Assembly (NCBI GenBank): GCA_949096025.1
Contig: CARXKP010000041.1
Location: forward strand, 2,561-9,280
Length of the DNA stretch: 6,720 nucleotides
Direction: 5' to 3'
Origin: an uncultured Eubacteriales bacterium
GTDB taxonomy: Bacteria > Bacillota > Clostridia > Christensenellales > UBA1242
The position numbers and the translations under genes are program-made. Positions 1-6,280 of this stretch are shown in pieces. The notes beneath the pieces were generated by a model. It searched no databases and was not told the DNA's origin. It was given only the letters and a program-made list of their open reading frames with translations. Numbering within the stretch: position 1 is the stretch's first letter; each line of letters begins with the position of its first letter.

Positions 1-2
1 AT

Positions 3-19
3 AAAAAAAAAAAAAAAAA
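3..19. repeat. Poly(A) homopolymer tract, 17 A
   Basis: There are seventeen consecutive A residues directly upstream of the first gene, followed by TTTG. Such tracts bend DNA and can act as UP-element-like promoter enhancers, and they are prone to length change by slippage. No effect on plsX can be shown from sequence alone. The exact length could also be a sequencing or assembly artefact. Confidence 0.9.
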
Positions 20-53
20 TTTGTTATTATATATCTTGTATATTACATTGTTT

Positions 54-60
54 AGAAGGA
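54..60 (+). promoter_or_regulatory. Ribosome binding site of plsX
   Basis: AGAAGGA matches the anti-Shine-Dalgarno complement well. It lies 12 bases before the ATG at 73, somewhat longer than the usual 6-9. The start is still secure because the protein begins with the family's N-terminal motif at residue 1. Confidence 0.6.
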
Positions 61-72
61 AACACGATAAAA

Positions 73-1089
73 ATGAAAATTGTTGTTGATGCGTTTGGTG
101 GAGATAATGCACCAGAAGAGATTGTCGAAGGGGTTAAACTTGCTCTCAATAAAATAAAAAATTTAGAGATAATATTATGTGGCAATGAAGAAATGTTGAG
201 AAATATGATTGTTGGATATGAGAGTAGAATTGAAATTATTAATGCTGATGAAATTATAAAAAATGAAGATCATCCAACTCTTGCAATTAGGCAGAAAAAA
301 AATTCATCTCTTGTAAAAGCTTTTGATGCACTTAAAGAGAGAGAGGATGTTATTGGACTAGTTTCTGCTGGAAGTACTGGTGCTATTCTCGCAGGTGCAA
401 TTATGAAAATAGGACGAATAAAAGGAATATCAAGACCAGCACTTGCTCCGATTCTTCCTACTAAAAAGGAGTCAGATGTAATTATTATTGATAGCGGTGC
501 TAATGTAGATTGTAAACCAATAAATTTGTTACATTTTGCTTTAATGGGTTCTGCATATTATTCAATTATTTATAATTGTGATAATCCAAAAGTTGCATTA
601 TTAAATAATGGCTCTGAGGAAGGAAAGGGAAACGAATTAACAAAAGAAACTTATTCGTTGTTAAAAAATGCTCCTATAAACTTCATTGGAAATAAAGAGG
701 GTGGAGATTTTATGACAGGAGAAGTTGATGTTATGGTTGCCGATGGTTTTGCAGGAAATGCTCTTCTAAAAGGTACTGAAGGTGCAGTAATGGCAGTTAT
801 GTCAATACTAAAGCATAGTATTAAATCGCATTTTTGGAGTAAGATTGGTTATCTTTTTATGAAGAAGACATTTAAAGATATTAAAAATAGAGTTGATATC
901 TTAAGTAAACACGCAGGTTCTCCATTACTTGGTTGCAAAAAATTAGTAGTGAAAAATCACGGTTCTTGCAAACGAAATAATATCTGTTCTTCTATAGAAC
1001 AAACAGTTGTTTTGAATGAAAAGAAACTTATAAACAAAATTGAAAGTGCTCTTTTAAATCTCAATTTGGAAATTTCTAATGAGGATTAA
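73..1089 (+). CDS. plsX: Phosphate acyltransferase PlsX (acyl-ACP:phosphate acyltransferase)
   Basis: PlsX converts acyl-ACP and inorganic phosphate to acyl-phosphate, the donor used by the membrane enzyme PlsY to acylate glycerol-3-phosphate in phospholipid synthesis. It is a soluble, peripherally membrane-associated enzyme. At 338 residues it has the usual family length. Visible motifs are the N-terminal MKIVVDAFGGDNAP (1-14), VSAGSTGA (97-104), IIDSGANVDCKP (138-149), NNGSEEGKGNEL (178-189), VADGFAGN (222-229) and the C-terminal GSPLLG (282-287) with HGS (296-298). The ATG at 73 puts the conserved motif at residue 1. Small deviations from the common pattern are Phe8 where Met is usual (DAMGGD), Ser101 where Asn is usual (SAGNTGA), and Cys288, Cys299 and Cys305 in the C-terminal part. 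The next gene, rnc, begins 21 bases after the stop, in the same frame. No fabD, fabG or acpP lies between them, unlike the arrangement in Bacillus. The family call is very secure. Confidence 0.97.
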   Translation: MKIVVDAFGGDNAPEEIVEGVKLALNKIKNLEIILCGNEEMLRNMIVGYESRIEIINADEIIKNEDHPTLAIRQKKNSSLVKAFDALKEREDVIGLVSAGSTGAILAGAIMKIGRIKGISRPALAPILPTKKESDVIIIDSGANVDCKPINLLHFALMGSAYYSIIYNCDNPKVALLNNGSEEGKGNELTKETYSLLKNAPINFIGNKEGGDFMTGEVDVMVADGFAGNALLKGTEGAVMAVMSILKHSIKSHFWSKIGYLFMKKTFKDIKNRVDILSKHAGSPLLGCKKLVVKNHGSCKRNNICSSIEQTVVLNEKKLINKIESALLNLNLEISNED

Positions 1090-1097
1090 CGAATAAT

Positions 1098-1103
1098 AAA
1101 AGG
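1098..1103 (+). promoter_or_regulatory. Ribosome binding site of rnc
   Basis: AAAAGG lies 7 bases before the ATG at 1111, in the short plsX-rnc gap. A second match, AAGGA at 1105-1109, sits only 1 base from the ATG and is too close to work. No other start codon lies between the plsX stop and 1111 in this frame, so the rnc start is fixed. Confidence 0.55.
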
Positions 1104-1110
1104 CAAGGAT

Positions 1111-1728
1111 ATGAAAAATTTAAATTATAAATTTAAAGATGATAGCCTACTTATGCTCGCATTAACTCATAGTTCGAAATCCGAGCAAAACTATGAAAGG
1201 CTTGAGTTCTTAGGTGACAGCATACTTGATTTTTTAGTCGGTGAGTATTTATTTTTGAAATGTGATGGAGAAGAAGGTAAATTAAGTGTTTTGCGAAGTC
1301 ATTATGTTTCAGAAAATTATTTATCAAAAATTTTTGATAAGTTGAATTTATCTAAAAATGTTCAATTAGGAAAAAGTTATCAAGGTGAAATTTCTAAATC
1401 TATAAAAGGTGATGTTATTGAGGCTATTATTGCAGCAATTTATCTAGATGGAGGATTAGAGAAAGCAAGGAAATTTATTTATAAACATTTTGAGTTAGAT
1501 GATTTTCAAACAATTAATGATGATAACTATAAATCAAAACTCCAAGAACTTATTCAAGGAAACTTTAAATGCAAGATGAGGTATGATACAGTTGCCAAAA
1601 ATGACGGATTTTTTTCTATTTTTTATATGGATGAAGATAAAGTATCTTCTGGATTTGGAAAAAGTAAACAAGATGCAGAGCAAATGGCTGCAAAAGAAGC
1701 AATTAGTAGATTGTTTTTAATAAATTAG
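1111..1728 (+). CDS. rnc: Ribonuclease III, short form
   Basis: RNase III is a dimeric Mg2+-dependent endonuclease that cuts double-stranded RNA, chiefly in rRNA precursor processing and mRNA turnover. The catalytic domain (about 1-128) carries the signature YERLEFLGDSILD (28-40), giving acidic residues Glu29, Glu32 and Asp36. The second acidic pair, Asp101 and Glu104, lies in GDVIEAIIAAIYLDGG (100-115). The active site therefore looks complete. A double-stranded RNA-binding domain follows (about 139-204), opening with YKSKLQELIQ and closing with GFGKSKQDAEQMAAKEAI (181-198). At 205 residues it is shorter than E. coli (226) and B. subtilis (249) RNase III. The reduction falls in the N-terminus, the loop before the signature, and the RNA-binding-domain loop around residues 161-168, where the usual GPxH-type segment is missing. 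It sits between plsX and smc; rnc next to smc is typical of Firmicutes. The gene ends with TAG. Confidence 0.95.
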   Translation: MKNLNYKFKDDSLLMLALTHSSKSEQNYERLEFLGDSILDFLVGEYLFLKCDGEEGKLSVLRSHYVSENYLSKIFDKLNLSKNVQLGKSYQGEISKSIKGDVIEAIIAAIYLDGGLEKARKFIYKHFELDDFQTINDDNYKSKLQELIQGNFKCKMRYDTVAKNDGFFSIFYMDEDKVSSGFGKSKQDAEQMAAKEAISRLFLIN

Positions 1729-1788
1729 AAGTTTAATGGAGATAGTTAAGTTATAAAAAATAACATTTAGCAAGAAGGAAAAAGAAAA
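1729..1788. other. rnc-smc intergenic spacer
   Basis: This 60-base AT-rich gap is the largest spacer inside the gene cluster. It contains a TATAAA (1752-1757) that could serve as a -10 box, but no matching -35 at usual spacing. It also holds a weak 5-bp GTTAT/ATAAC inverted repeat (1750-1754 and 1760-1764) with an A5 loop, too AT-rich and without a U tract, so not a terminator. Its only supported content is the smc ribosome binding site. Confidence 0.6.
1773..1779 (+). promoter_or_regulatory. Ribosome binding site of smc
   Basis: AGAAGGA-like purine run (AAGAAGG with a following A) lies about 9 bases before the ATG at 1789. It resembles the plsX site. This spacing and the conserved N-terminus of the protein support the start. 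Confidence 0.65.
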
Positions 1789-4700
1789 ATGATTTTTAAA
1801 AAGATTGAAATGGTAGGTTTTAAGTCTTTTGCAGAAAGGACTGTAATTGAGTTTGGTGACAATTTTACTGCAATTGTTGGACCAAATGGCTGTGGAAAAA
1901 GTAATGTATCTGATGCTATTAGATGGGTTTTAGGTGAACAAAGTGCAAAGACTCTTCGTGGTGATAGTATGCAAGATGTTATTTTTAATGGTACAGAGAA
2001 AAGAAAGAGTTTATCTTATTGTGAAGTAACTCTTACATTTGACAATACTACAAGATTTTTTGATTTTGATTATGATGAACTTGCGATTACAAGAAAGCTT
2101 TATCGATCAGGAGAAAGTGAATATTTAATAAATCGCAACACTTGCCATTTAAAGGATATTACAAATCTACTTTATAATAGTGGTTTAGGTAAGAATGGTT
2201 ATTCAGTTGTAAGTCAAGGTAAAGTTACAGAGCTTGTTGATTCTAAACCTGAAAATAGAAGAGCAATGTTTGAAGATGCCGCAGGTATTTCAAAATATAA
2301 GAATGATAAGCGGGAAGCTGAGCGTAAACTTGAACGTACTACTGACAATTTAACTCGTATCAAAGATATTCTTTCAGAAATTGAAAGGCAAATGGGACCT
2401 TTAAAAAAACAGGCAGAAAATGCAAAAAAATACCTTGAGTACAAGGGAACATTAAAGGATTTAGAAGTAAATGCATATATTTATCAATATGAAAATGCAA
2501 ATAATGTAAAGGAAGCAATAAATCTTAAACTAGATGCTATTAATAGGCAATTAGAGCAAAGAGAAGGCGACCTTGAAAAGGCTAATGAAGATTATGATAA
2601 ATGTATGTTTGAACTGGCCAATTTTGATAAGGTTTTATCTGCATTGAATGATAAAATTCTTGATCTTACAGTTAACCTTGAAAAACAAGAAAGTGAAACA
2701 AAACTTGCTAGAGAAAGAGTTAATTTTACTTTAAAAGAGAATGATAGATTAAACCTTGATAAAACAAATTGTGAAAAAGCTATAGAAATAGGAATAGAAG
2801 AAAGACAGAAAAAAGAAGAGCAACTAGCGAAATTAAAAGCAGATTTAGAATCATTAGAAAATTCATTTGATGAACTTTCTGAAAGTTATTTAAAAATTGC
2901 AAATGATTTAACTTTAAGTGAAGATGAAGCAGGTCAAAGTCAACAGAAAGTAATTGAAACCCTAGGTTCTCTTAGTGATATTAAGAGTTCTGTATCAAGA
3001 CTTATGGCTGAAAAGGAATTGTTAGGATCTAATTTAAGTAATCTTAATGAAGATTTGAAATCATTTGAATCAAAACGTGCTGAAAGTGAAAAAAATTATA
3101 TTGATACTAGAAAAGAACTTGAAGAAAAAGAGAGTGAACTTGAAGCATTAAAAGAAAAAGTTGATGCACTTGCGAGTCAAAATTATCTTGAAGAACGCAA
3201 AATAAAAGAATTGGAAACTGAAAAATCTAATACAATTACACAAATTAAAGTATACGAAAATAGAAAAAAACTTCTTACTGACCTTCAAAATGAATACGAA
3301 GGCTATTCTTATACAGTAAAGAAACTTTTGAAAGAAAGCGATAGAAATCCAGCAATTAAAAATAAGATTGTTGGCGTTGTAGCATCACTTATTAAAGTTC
3401 CAGAAAAATTTGAAACTGCTATTGAAGTTGCTTTAGGTGGAAGTTTGCAAAATATCGTTACTTATGACGAAGATGGAGCCAAAACTTTAATTAAATTTTT
3501 AAAAGATAACTCTTATGGTAGAGCAACATTTCTTCCTATAACTTCAATGAAGAAAAGAGATTTTGATAAAAGTTTAATAAATGGAAAGACTGGATGTTTT
3601 GGGCTTGCTAGTGAACTTGTTGATTATGATAAAAATATTTTTAGTATTGTTAGCAACCTTTTAGGTGCAACAGTTGTAGTTAATAATTTGGAAACAGCGG
3701 TAAATCTTGCAAAATCTACACGATATTCGTTTAGAATTGTTACATTAGAAGGTGATATTGTTAATCCACAGGGTTCGCTTACTGGCGGAAGTAAGAAGGC
3801 TGAATCTTCAAACCTTATGGGAAGAGAACGTGAAATTGAAAATCTTGGTGTGGATATTACTAAACTTGAAGTTAAATTACAACAAATGCAACAAGAAGAA
3901 GAGAAACTTATTGCACAACATAACAACAATAAAGGTACTTTTGAACAACTTACTGTTAAAAAGAATAATTTTGATGTTATCATTGCTTCTTATAGGGAAA
4001 AATTGGATAAATTCCAATCTACATTGTCTGAGACAGAAGACAATTTAAAAGTTGCTCAAATGGAAGCAACAACAGTACAAAATAAGATTAAACTTATAAA
4101 TGACGAACTTTCTCGTTCAGAAAAAATAGAATCTGCACTTTCTGGGAATAAAGATGTTGCCGATGAACTTATTAAAGAAAAGAAAGAACAGTTTGAAGCA
4201 CTTAGAACGGAGCGTGACCAGATCAACAATAATATTTTGGCTGTTAAAGTTGAAATTGCAGAGATTAAAACGAGAATTAATTCAATAGAAACAGATCTTT
4301 ATAGAATTGATAATGAACTTGGTAGACAAAGAATTAATGAAAAAAATATTATCGAGCAAATTGAACAAAATGAAAAATTTATTGACTCTTGTGAAAAGAT
4401 GATTAAAGAGAAACTTGCTTCTGCTCCAACTTCAGAGAAGAAAACCGAACTCGAAGAGCATATTAAAAAACGTCAAATAGCAGAAAATGACAAGGCGACT
4501 TTATCAGATAAGATTAAAGAACTTGACAATTTAAAAGGTTCTTTAATGAGTGAAATATCTATGATTAAAGATAAAAAATTTAAAGAAGAAATGAATCTTT
4601 CTAAGGTAGATACTGAACTTGAGCAAATGCAAGAGCGTATATATGAAGAATATTCTCTTTCATATACTACTTGTCTTGAATTTAGAAGACCAGATTTTAA

Positions 4701-5373
4701 TATAGATGAGGCTATGCCCGAAATTTCTAAACTTAAGAAAAATATTTCAGCACTTGGCTATGTTAATGTCAATGCCATAGAAGACTGTAGTGTTCTATTA
4801 GAACGCTATAATGACCTTAATGGACAAGCTGAAGACCTTGAAAAAGCAGGGGATGACCTTAATAAAATTATTAAGGATCTTTCTGGAATTATGGTGGAAA
4901 AATTTAGCAATGAACTTGCTAGAATAAATGAAAGTTTTAAACTTACTTTTCGAGAACTGTTTGGTGGTGGTACAGCTAAACTTGCTTTATCTGATGAAAA
5001 TGATCCGCTTGAATCAGGGGTTGAAATTTTTGCTCAACCTCCAGGTAAAAAGATTCAAAATATGACTTTACTTTCGGGTGGAGAAAAATCATTGACTGCA
5101 ATGGCGGTTATCTTTGCTATTTTAAGAATAAAACCTTTACCATTCTGCTTGTTTGACGAAGTCGAAGCGGCCCTTGATGATTCTAATGTTGAAATTGTAG
5201 ATAAATATCTTAAAAAATTATCTTCTGACACACAATTTATTTTAATCACTCACAAGAAGCCTACAATGGAATATGCTAATGCTTTATTTGGTGTTACAAT
5301 GGAAGAAAAAGGTGTATCAAAAATTGTTTCTGTATTACTTTCAGATGCTATTAAACACGCGCAGGAGGCGTAA
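1789..5373 (+). CDS. smc: Chromosome segregation protein SMC (condensin ATPase)
   Basis: SMC dimerises through its hinge, binds the kleisin ScpA with ScpB, and uses ATP to extrude DNA loops that compact and separate the chromosomes. The 1194 residues match the family length (B. subtilis 1186). The N-terminal head has GFKSFAE (10-16), Walker A GPNGCGKSN (31-39, Lys37), an arginine-finger region LRGDSMQDVIFNG (Arg57) and the Q-loop SQG (142-144). A first long coiled coil (about 165-500) is rich in Glu, Lys and Leu. The hinge (about 503-675) contains ALGGSLQNIV, GRATFLP and GSLTGGSKK (662-670). A second coiled coil (about 680-1020) returns to the C-terminal head, with AQPPGKK, the ABC signature LLSGGEKS (1094-1101), Walker B CLFDEVEAALD (1120-1130, catalytic Glu1124) and H-loop ITH (1153-1155, His1155). 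All ATPase residues are present and no frameshift is seen. The head-coil-hinge-coil-head order excludes Rad50 or SbcC, which have a zinc hook instead of this hinge. scpA and scpB are not in the window. Confidence 0.98.
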   Translation: MIFKKIEMVGFKSFAERTVIEFGDNFTAIVGPNGCGKSNVSDAIRWVLGEQSAKTLRGDSMQDVIFNGTEKRKSLSYCEVTLTFDNTTRFFDFDYDELAITRKLYRSGESEYLINRNTCHLKDITNLLYNSGLGKNGYSVVSQGKVTELVDSKPENRRAMFEDAAGISKYKNDKREAERKLERTTDNLTRIKDILSEIERQMGPLKKQAENAKKYLEYKGTLKDLEVNAYIYQYENANNVKEAINLKLDAINRQLEQREGDLEKANEDYDKCMFELANFDKVLSALNDKILDLTVNLEKQESETKLARERVNFTLKENDRLNLDKTNCEKAIEIGIEERQKKEEQLAKLKADLESLENSFDELSESYLKIANDLTLSEDEAGQSQQKVIETLGSLSDIKSSVSRLMAEKELLGSNLSNLNEDLKSFESKRAESEKNYIDTRKELEEKESELEALKEKVDALASQNYLEERKIKELETEKSNTITQIKVYENRKKLLTDLQNEYEGYSYTVKKLLKESDRNPAIKNKIVGVVASLIKVPEKFETAIEVALGGSLQNIVTYDEDGAKTLIKFLKDNSYGRATFLPITSMKKRDFDKSLINGKTGCFGLASELVDYDKNIFSIVSNLLGATVVVNNLETAVNLAKSTRYSFRIVTLEGDIVNPQGSLTGGSKKAESSNLMGREREIENLGVDITKLEVKLQQMQQEEEKLIAQHNNNKGTFEQLTVKKNNFDVIIASYREKLDKFQSTLSETEDNLKVAQMEATTVQNKIKLINDELSRSEKIESALSGNKDVADELIKEKKEQFEALRTERDQINNNILAVKVEIAEIKTRINSIETDLYRIDNELGRQRINEKNIIEQIEQNEKFIDSCEKMIKEKLASAPTSEKKTELEEHIKKRQIAENDKATLSDKIKELDNLKGSLMSEISMIKDKKFKEEMNLSKVDTELEQMQERIYEEYSLSYTTCLEFRRPDFNIDEAMPEISKLKKNISALGYVNVNAIEDCSVLLERYNDLNGQAEDLEKAGDDLNKIIKDLSGIMVEKFSNELARINESFKLTFRELFGGGTAKLALSDENDPLESGVEIFAQPPGKKIQNMTLLSGGEKSLTAMAVIFAILRIKPLPFCLFDEVEAALDDSNVEIVDKYLKKLSSDTQFILITHKKPTMEYANALFGVTMEEKGVSKIVSVLLSDAIKHAQEA
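5363..5368 (+). promoter_or_regulatory. Ribosome binding site of ftsY, inside the smc 3' end
   Basis: AGGAGG is a perfect Shine-Dalgarno core, the strongest in the window. It lies 7 bases before the ftsY ATG at 5376 and within the last codons of smc, whose TAA is at 5371-5373. Ribosomes finishing smc can reinitiate at once, so translational coupling is likely. Confidence 0.85.
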
Positions 5374-5375
5374 AT

Positions 5376-6272
5376 ATGGGATTTTTTAAAAAGATAGGAA
5401 ATGCACTTAAGAAAACTAGAGAAGCTATTGCAAGAAAAATCGATGCTTTATTAAGTCACGGAGAAATTGATGATGACTTCTTTGATGAACTTACAGATAT
5501 ATTAATTTCTTGTGATATTGGTGTTAGAACAAGTATGGATATCGTTGATAATCTTCGTATTGTAGCTAGAAAAAACAAATCAAGAACCGCAGAAGATGTA
5601 AGAAAAGACCTTAAAGAAATTATAAAAGAAGAATTTTCAAGTGTAGAAGAACTTGACATTAAGTATCCTGCTATTATAACTATTGTTGGGGTTAATGGGG
5701 TTGGAAAAACTACTACTATAGGTAAACTTTCTAGATATTTTAAAAATGAAAAAAAAGAAGTTACTCTTGTTGCTGGAGATACTTTTAGAGCAGCAGCATC
5801 AAATCAATTAAATGAATGGGCAGAGCGAACTAAAACAAGAATAATTAAGCACGCAGAAGGCGCTGATGCGGCTGCAGTAGTGTTTGATGGAATATCAAGT
5901 GCCAAAGCAAAAGGGACAGATGTTTTATTAGTAGATACTGCCGGTAGACTTCATACAAAGACTAATCTTATGGAAGAACTAAAAAAAATAGATAAAGTAA
6001 TAAATAGAGAATATCCAGAAGCAAACAGATATAATCTTATTGTACTTGATGCAACTACTGGACAAAATGCTTTAAATCAAATAAATGCATTTAATGAATT
6101 TGTTAATCTTGATGGAATTATACTTACAAAACTTGATGGAACTGCAAAAGGTGGTGTAGTGATAGCCATTGAAAAGGATTATCACCTTCCTGTTGCTTTT
6201 GTAGGTGTAGGAGAAGGGGTTGACGACCTTGAAAAATTTGACTATAATGATTTTATAGATAATCTTTTTTAG
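5376..6272 (+). CDS. ftsY: Signal recognition particle receptor FtsY
   Basis: FtsY is the SRP receptor GTPase. It pairs with Ffh of the SRP at the inner face of the cytoplasmic membrane and hands ribosome-nascent chain complexes to the Sec translocon. The 298-residue protein begins with MGFFKKIGNALKKTR, an amphipathic basic helix that fits membrane targeting, and then runs into the helical N domain (about 10-85, including DILISCDIGV). It lacks the long acidic A domain of E. coli FtsY (497 residues) and is close to the compact Gram-positive form. The G domain shows G1 GVNGVGKTTT (105-114), the SRP-GTPase insertion-box region DTFRAAA (135-141), G3 DTAGR (187-191), G4 TKLDGTAKGG (251-260) and the closing GVGEGVDDL (277-285). 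Ffh is the nearest paralogue but would carry a C-terminal Met-rich M domain; this protein stops right after the G domain, so FtsY is secure. The gene starts 2 bases after smc and ends in TAG, which overlaps the next gene's ribosome binding site. Confidence 0.98.
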   Translation: MGFFKKIGNALKKTREAIARKIDALLSHGEIDDDFFDELTDILISCDIGVRTSMDIVDNLRIVARKNKSRTAEDVRKDLKEIIKEEFSSVEELDIKYPAIITIVGVNGVGKTTTIGKLSRYFKNEKKEVTLVAGDTFRAAASNQLNEWAERTKTRIIKHAEGADAAAVVFDGISSAKAKGTDVLLVDTAGRLHTKTNLMEELKKIDKVINREYPEANRYNLIVLDATTGQNALNQINAFNEFVNLDGIILTKLDGTAKGGVVIAIEKDYHLPVAFVGVGEGVDDLEKFDYNDFIDNLF

Positions 6273-6275
6273 GAG
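6270..6275 (+). promoter_or_regulatory. Ribosome binding site of the GNAT-like gene
   Basis: TAGGAG overlaps the ftsY stop codon TAG (6270-6272) and ends 5 bases before the ATG at 6281. The overlap implies coupled translation with ftsY and supports the downstream frame as a real gene. Confidence 0.75.
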
Positions 6276-6280
6276 AAATT

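Larger units (their letters stand above)
1..72. other. Non-coding leader upstream of plsX
   Basis: This stretch is extremely AT-rich and holds no start codon followed by a credible reading frame. It contains a 17-base A run (3-19), a T/A-rich segment (20-53) and the plsX ribosome binding site (54-60). No hairpin terminator and no FapR-type palindromic operator can be seen. A weak promoter-like pair (TTGTTA at 21-26, TACATT at 44-49, 17-base spacer) exists, but its predicted start point would fall on the ribosome binding site, so I do not call it. The operon promoter, or upstream genes such as rpmF or fapR, may lie before the window. Confidence 0.6.

Noticed and set aside
21..49. Promoter-like pair TTGTTA (21-26) and TACATT (44-49) with a 17-base spacer
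   Set aside because: The -10 matches the consensus at only 4 of 6 positions, the region is so AT-rich that such pairs arise by chance, and the implied start would overlap the plsX ribosome binding site.
20..72. Possible FapR operator upstream of plsX
   Set aside because: No palindrome resembling the FapR site (TTAGTACC...TACTAA type) is present in the visible leader.
1729..1788. Internal promoter (TATAAA at 1752-1757) or terminator (GTTAT/ATAAC repeat) between rnc and smc
   Set aside because: There is no -35 at normal spacing. The inverted repeat has only 5 mostly A/T pairs with no U-rich tail.
2401..2412. A7C run in smc as a possible programmed frameshift site
   Set aside because: The run is out of register with an A-AAA-AAC slippery heptamer, and the smc frame continues intact with conserved sequence on both sides.
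2214..2444. Antisense open frame of 76 codons within smc
   Set aside because: It lies opposite the strongly conserved SMC head region, its product is a low-complexity Ser/Leu-rich string with no domain, and it has no independent support. It is a shadow of smc.
3624..4048. Antisense frame (3624-3983) and alternative + frame (3752-4048) within the smc hinge and second coil
   Set aside because: Both overlap conserved hinge sequence in the real frame and give biased Ser/Cys- or Leu/Asn-rich peptides typical of shadow frames.
5055..5249. Antisense open frame opposite the SMC signature and Walker B motifs
   Set aside because: The + strand is under clear protein constraint here (LLSGGEKS, DEVEAALD), and the antisense peptide has no recognisable domain.
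1792..5395. The same 13-base word TTTTTAAAAAGAT at the starts of smc (1793-1805) and ftsY (5383-5395)
   Set aside because: Both copies encode a similar Phe-Lys-Lys-Ile start in an AT-rich codon context, so shared peptide bias explains the match without a regulatory element.
5456..5659. Antisense open frame opposite the FtsY N domain
   Set aside because: It is a Ser/Leu-rich shadow of ftsY with no conserved features.
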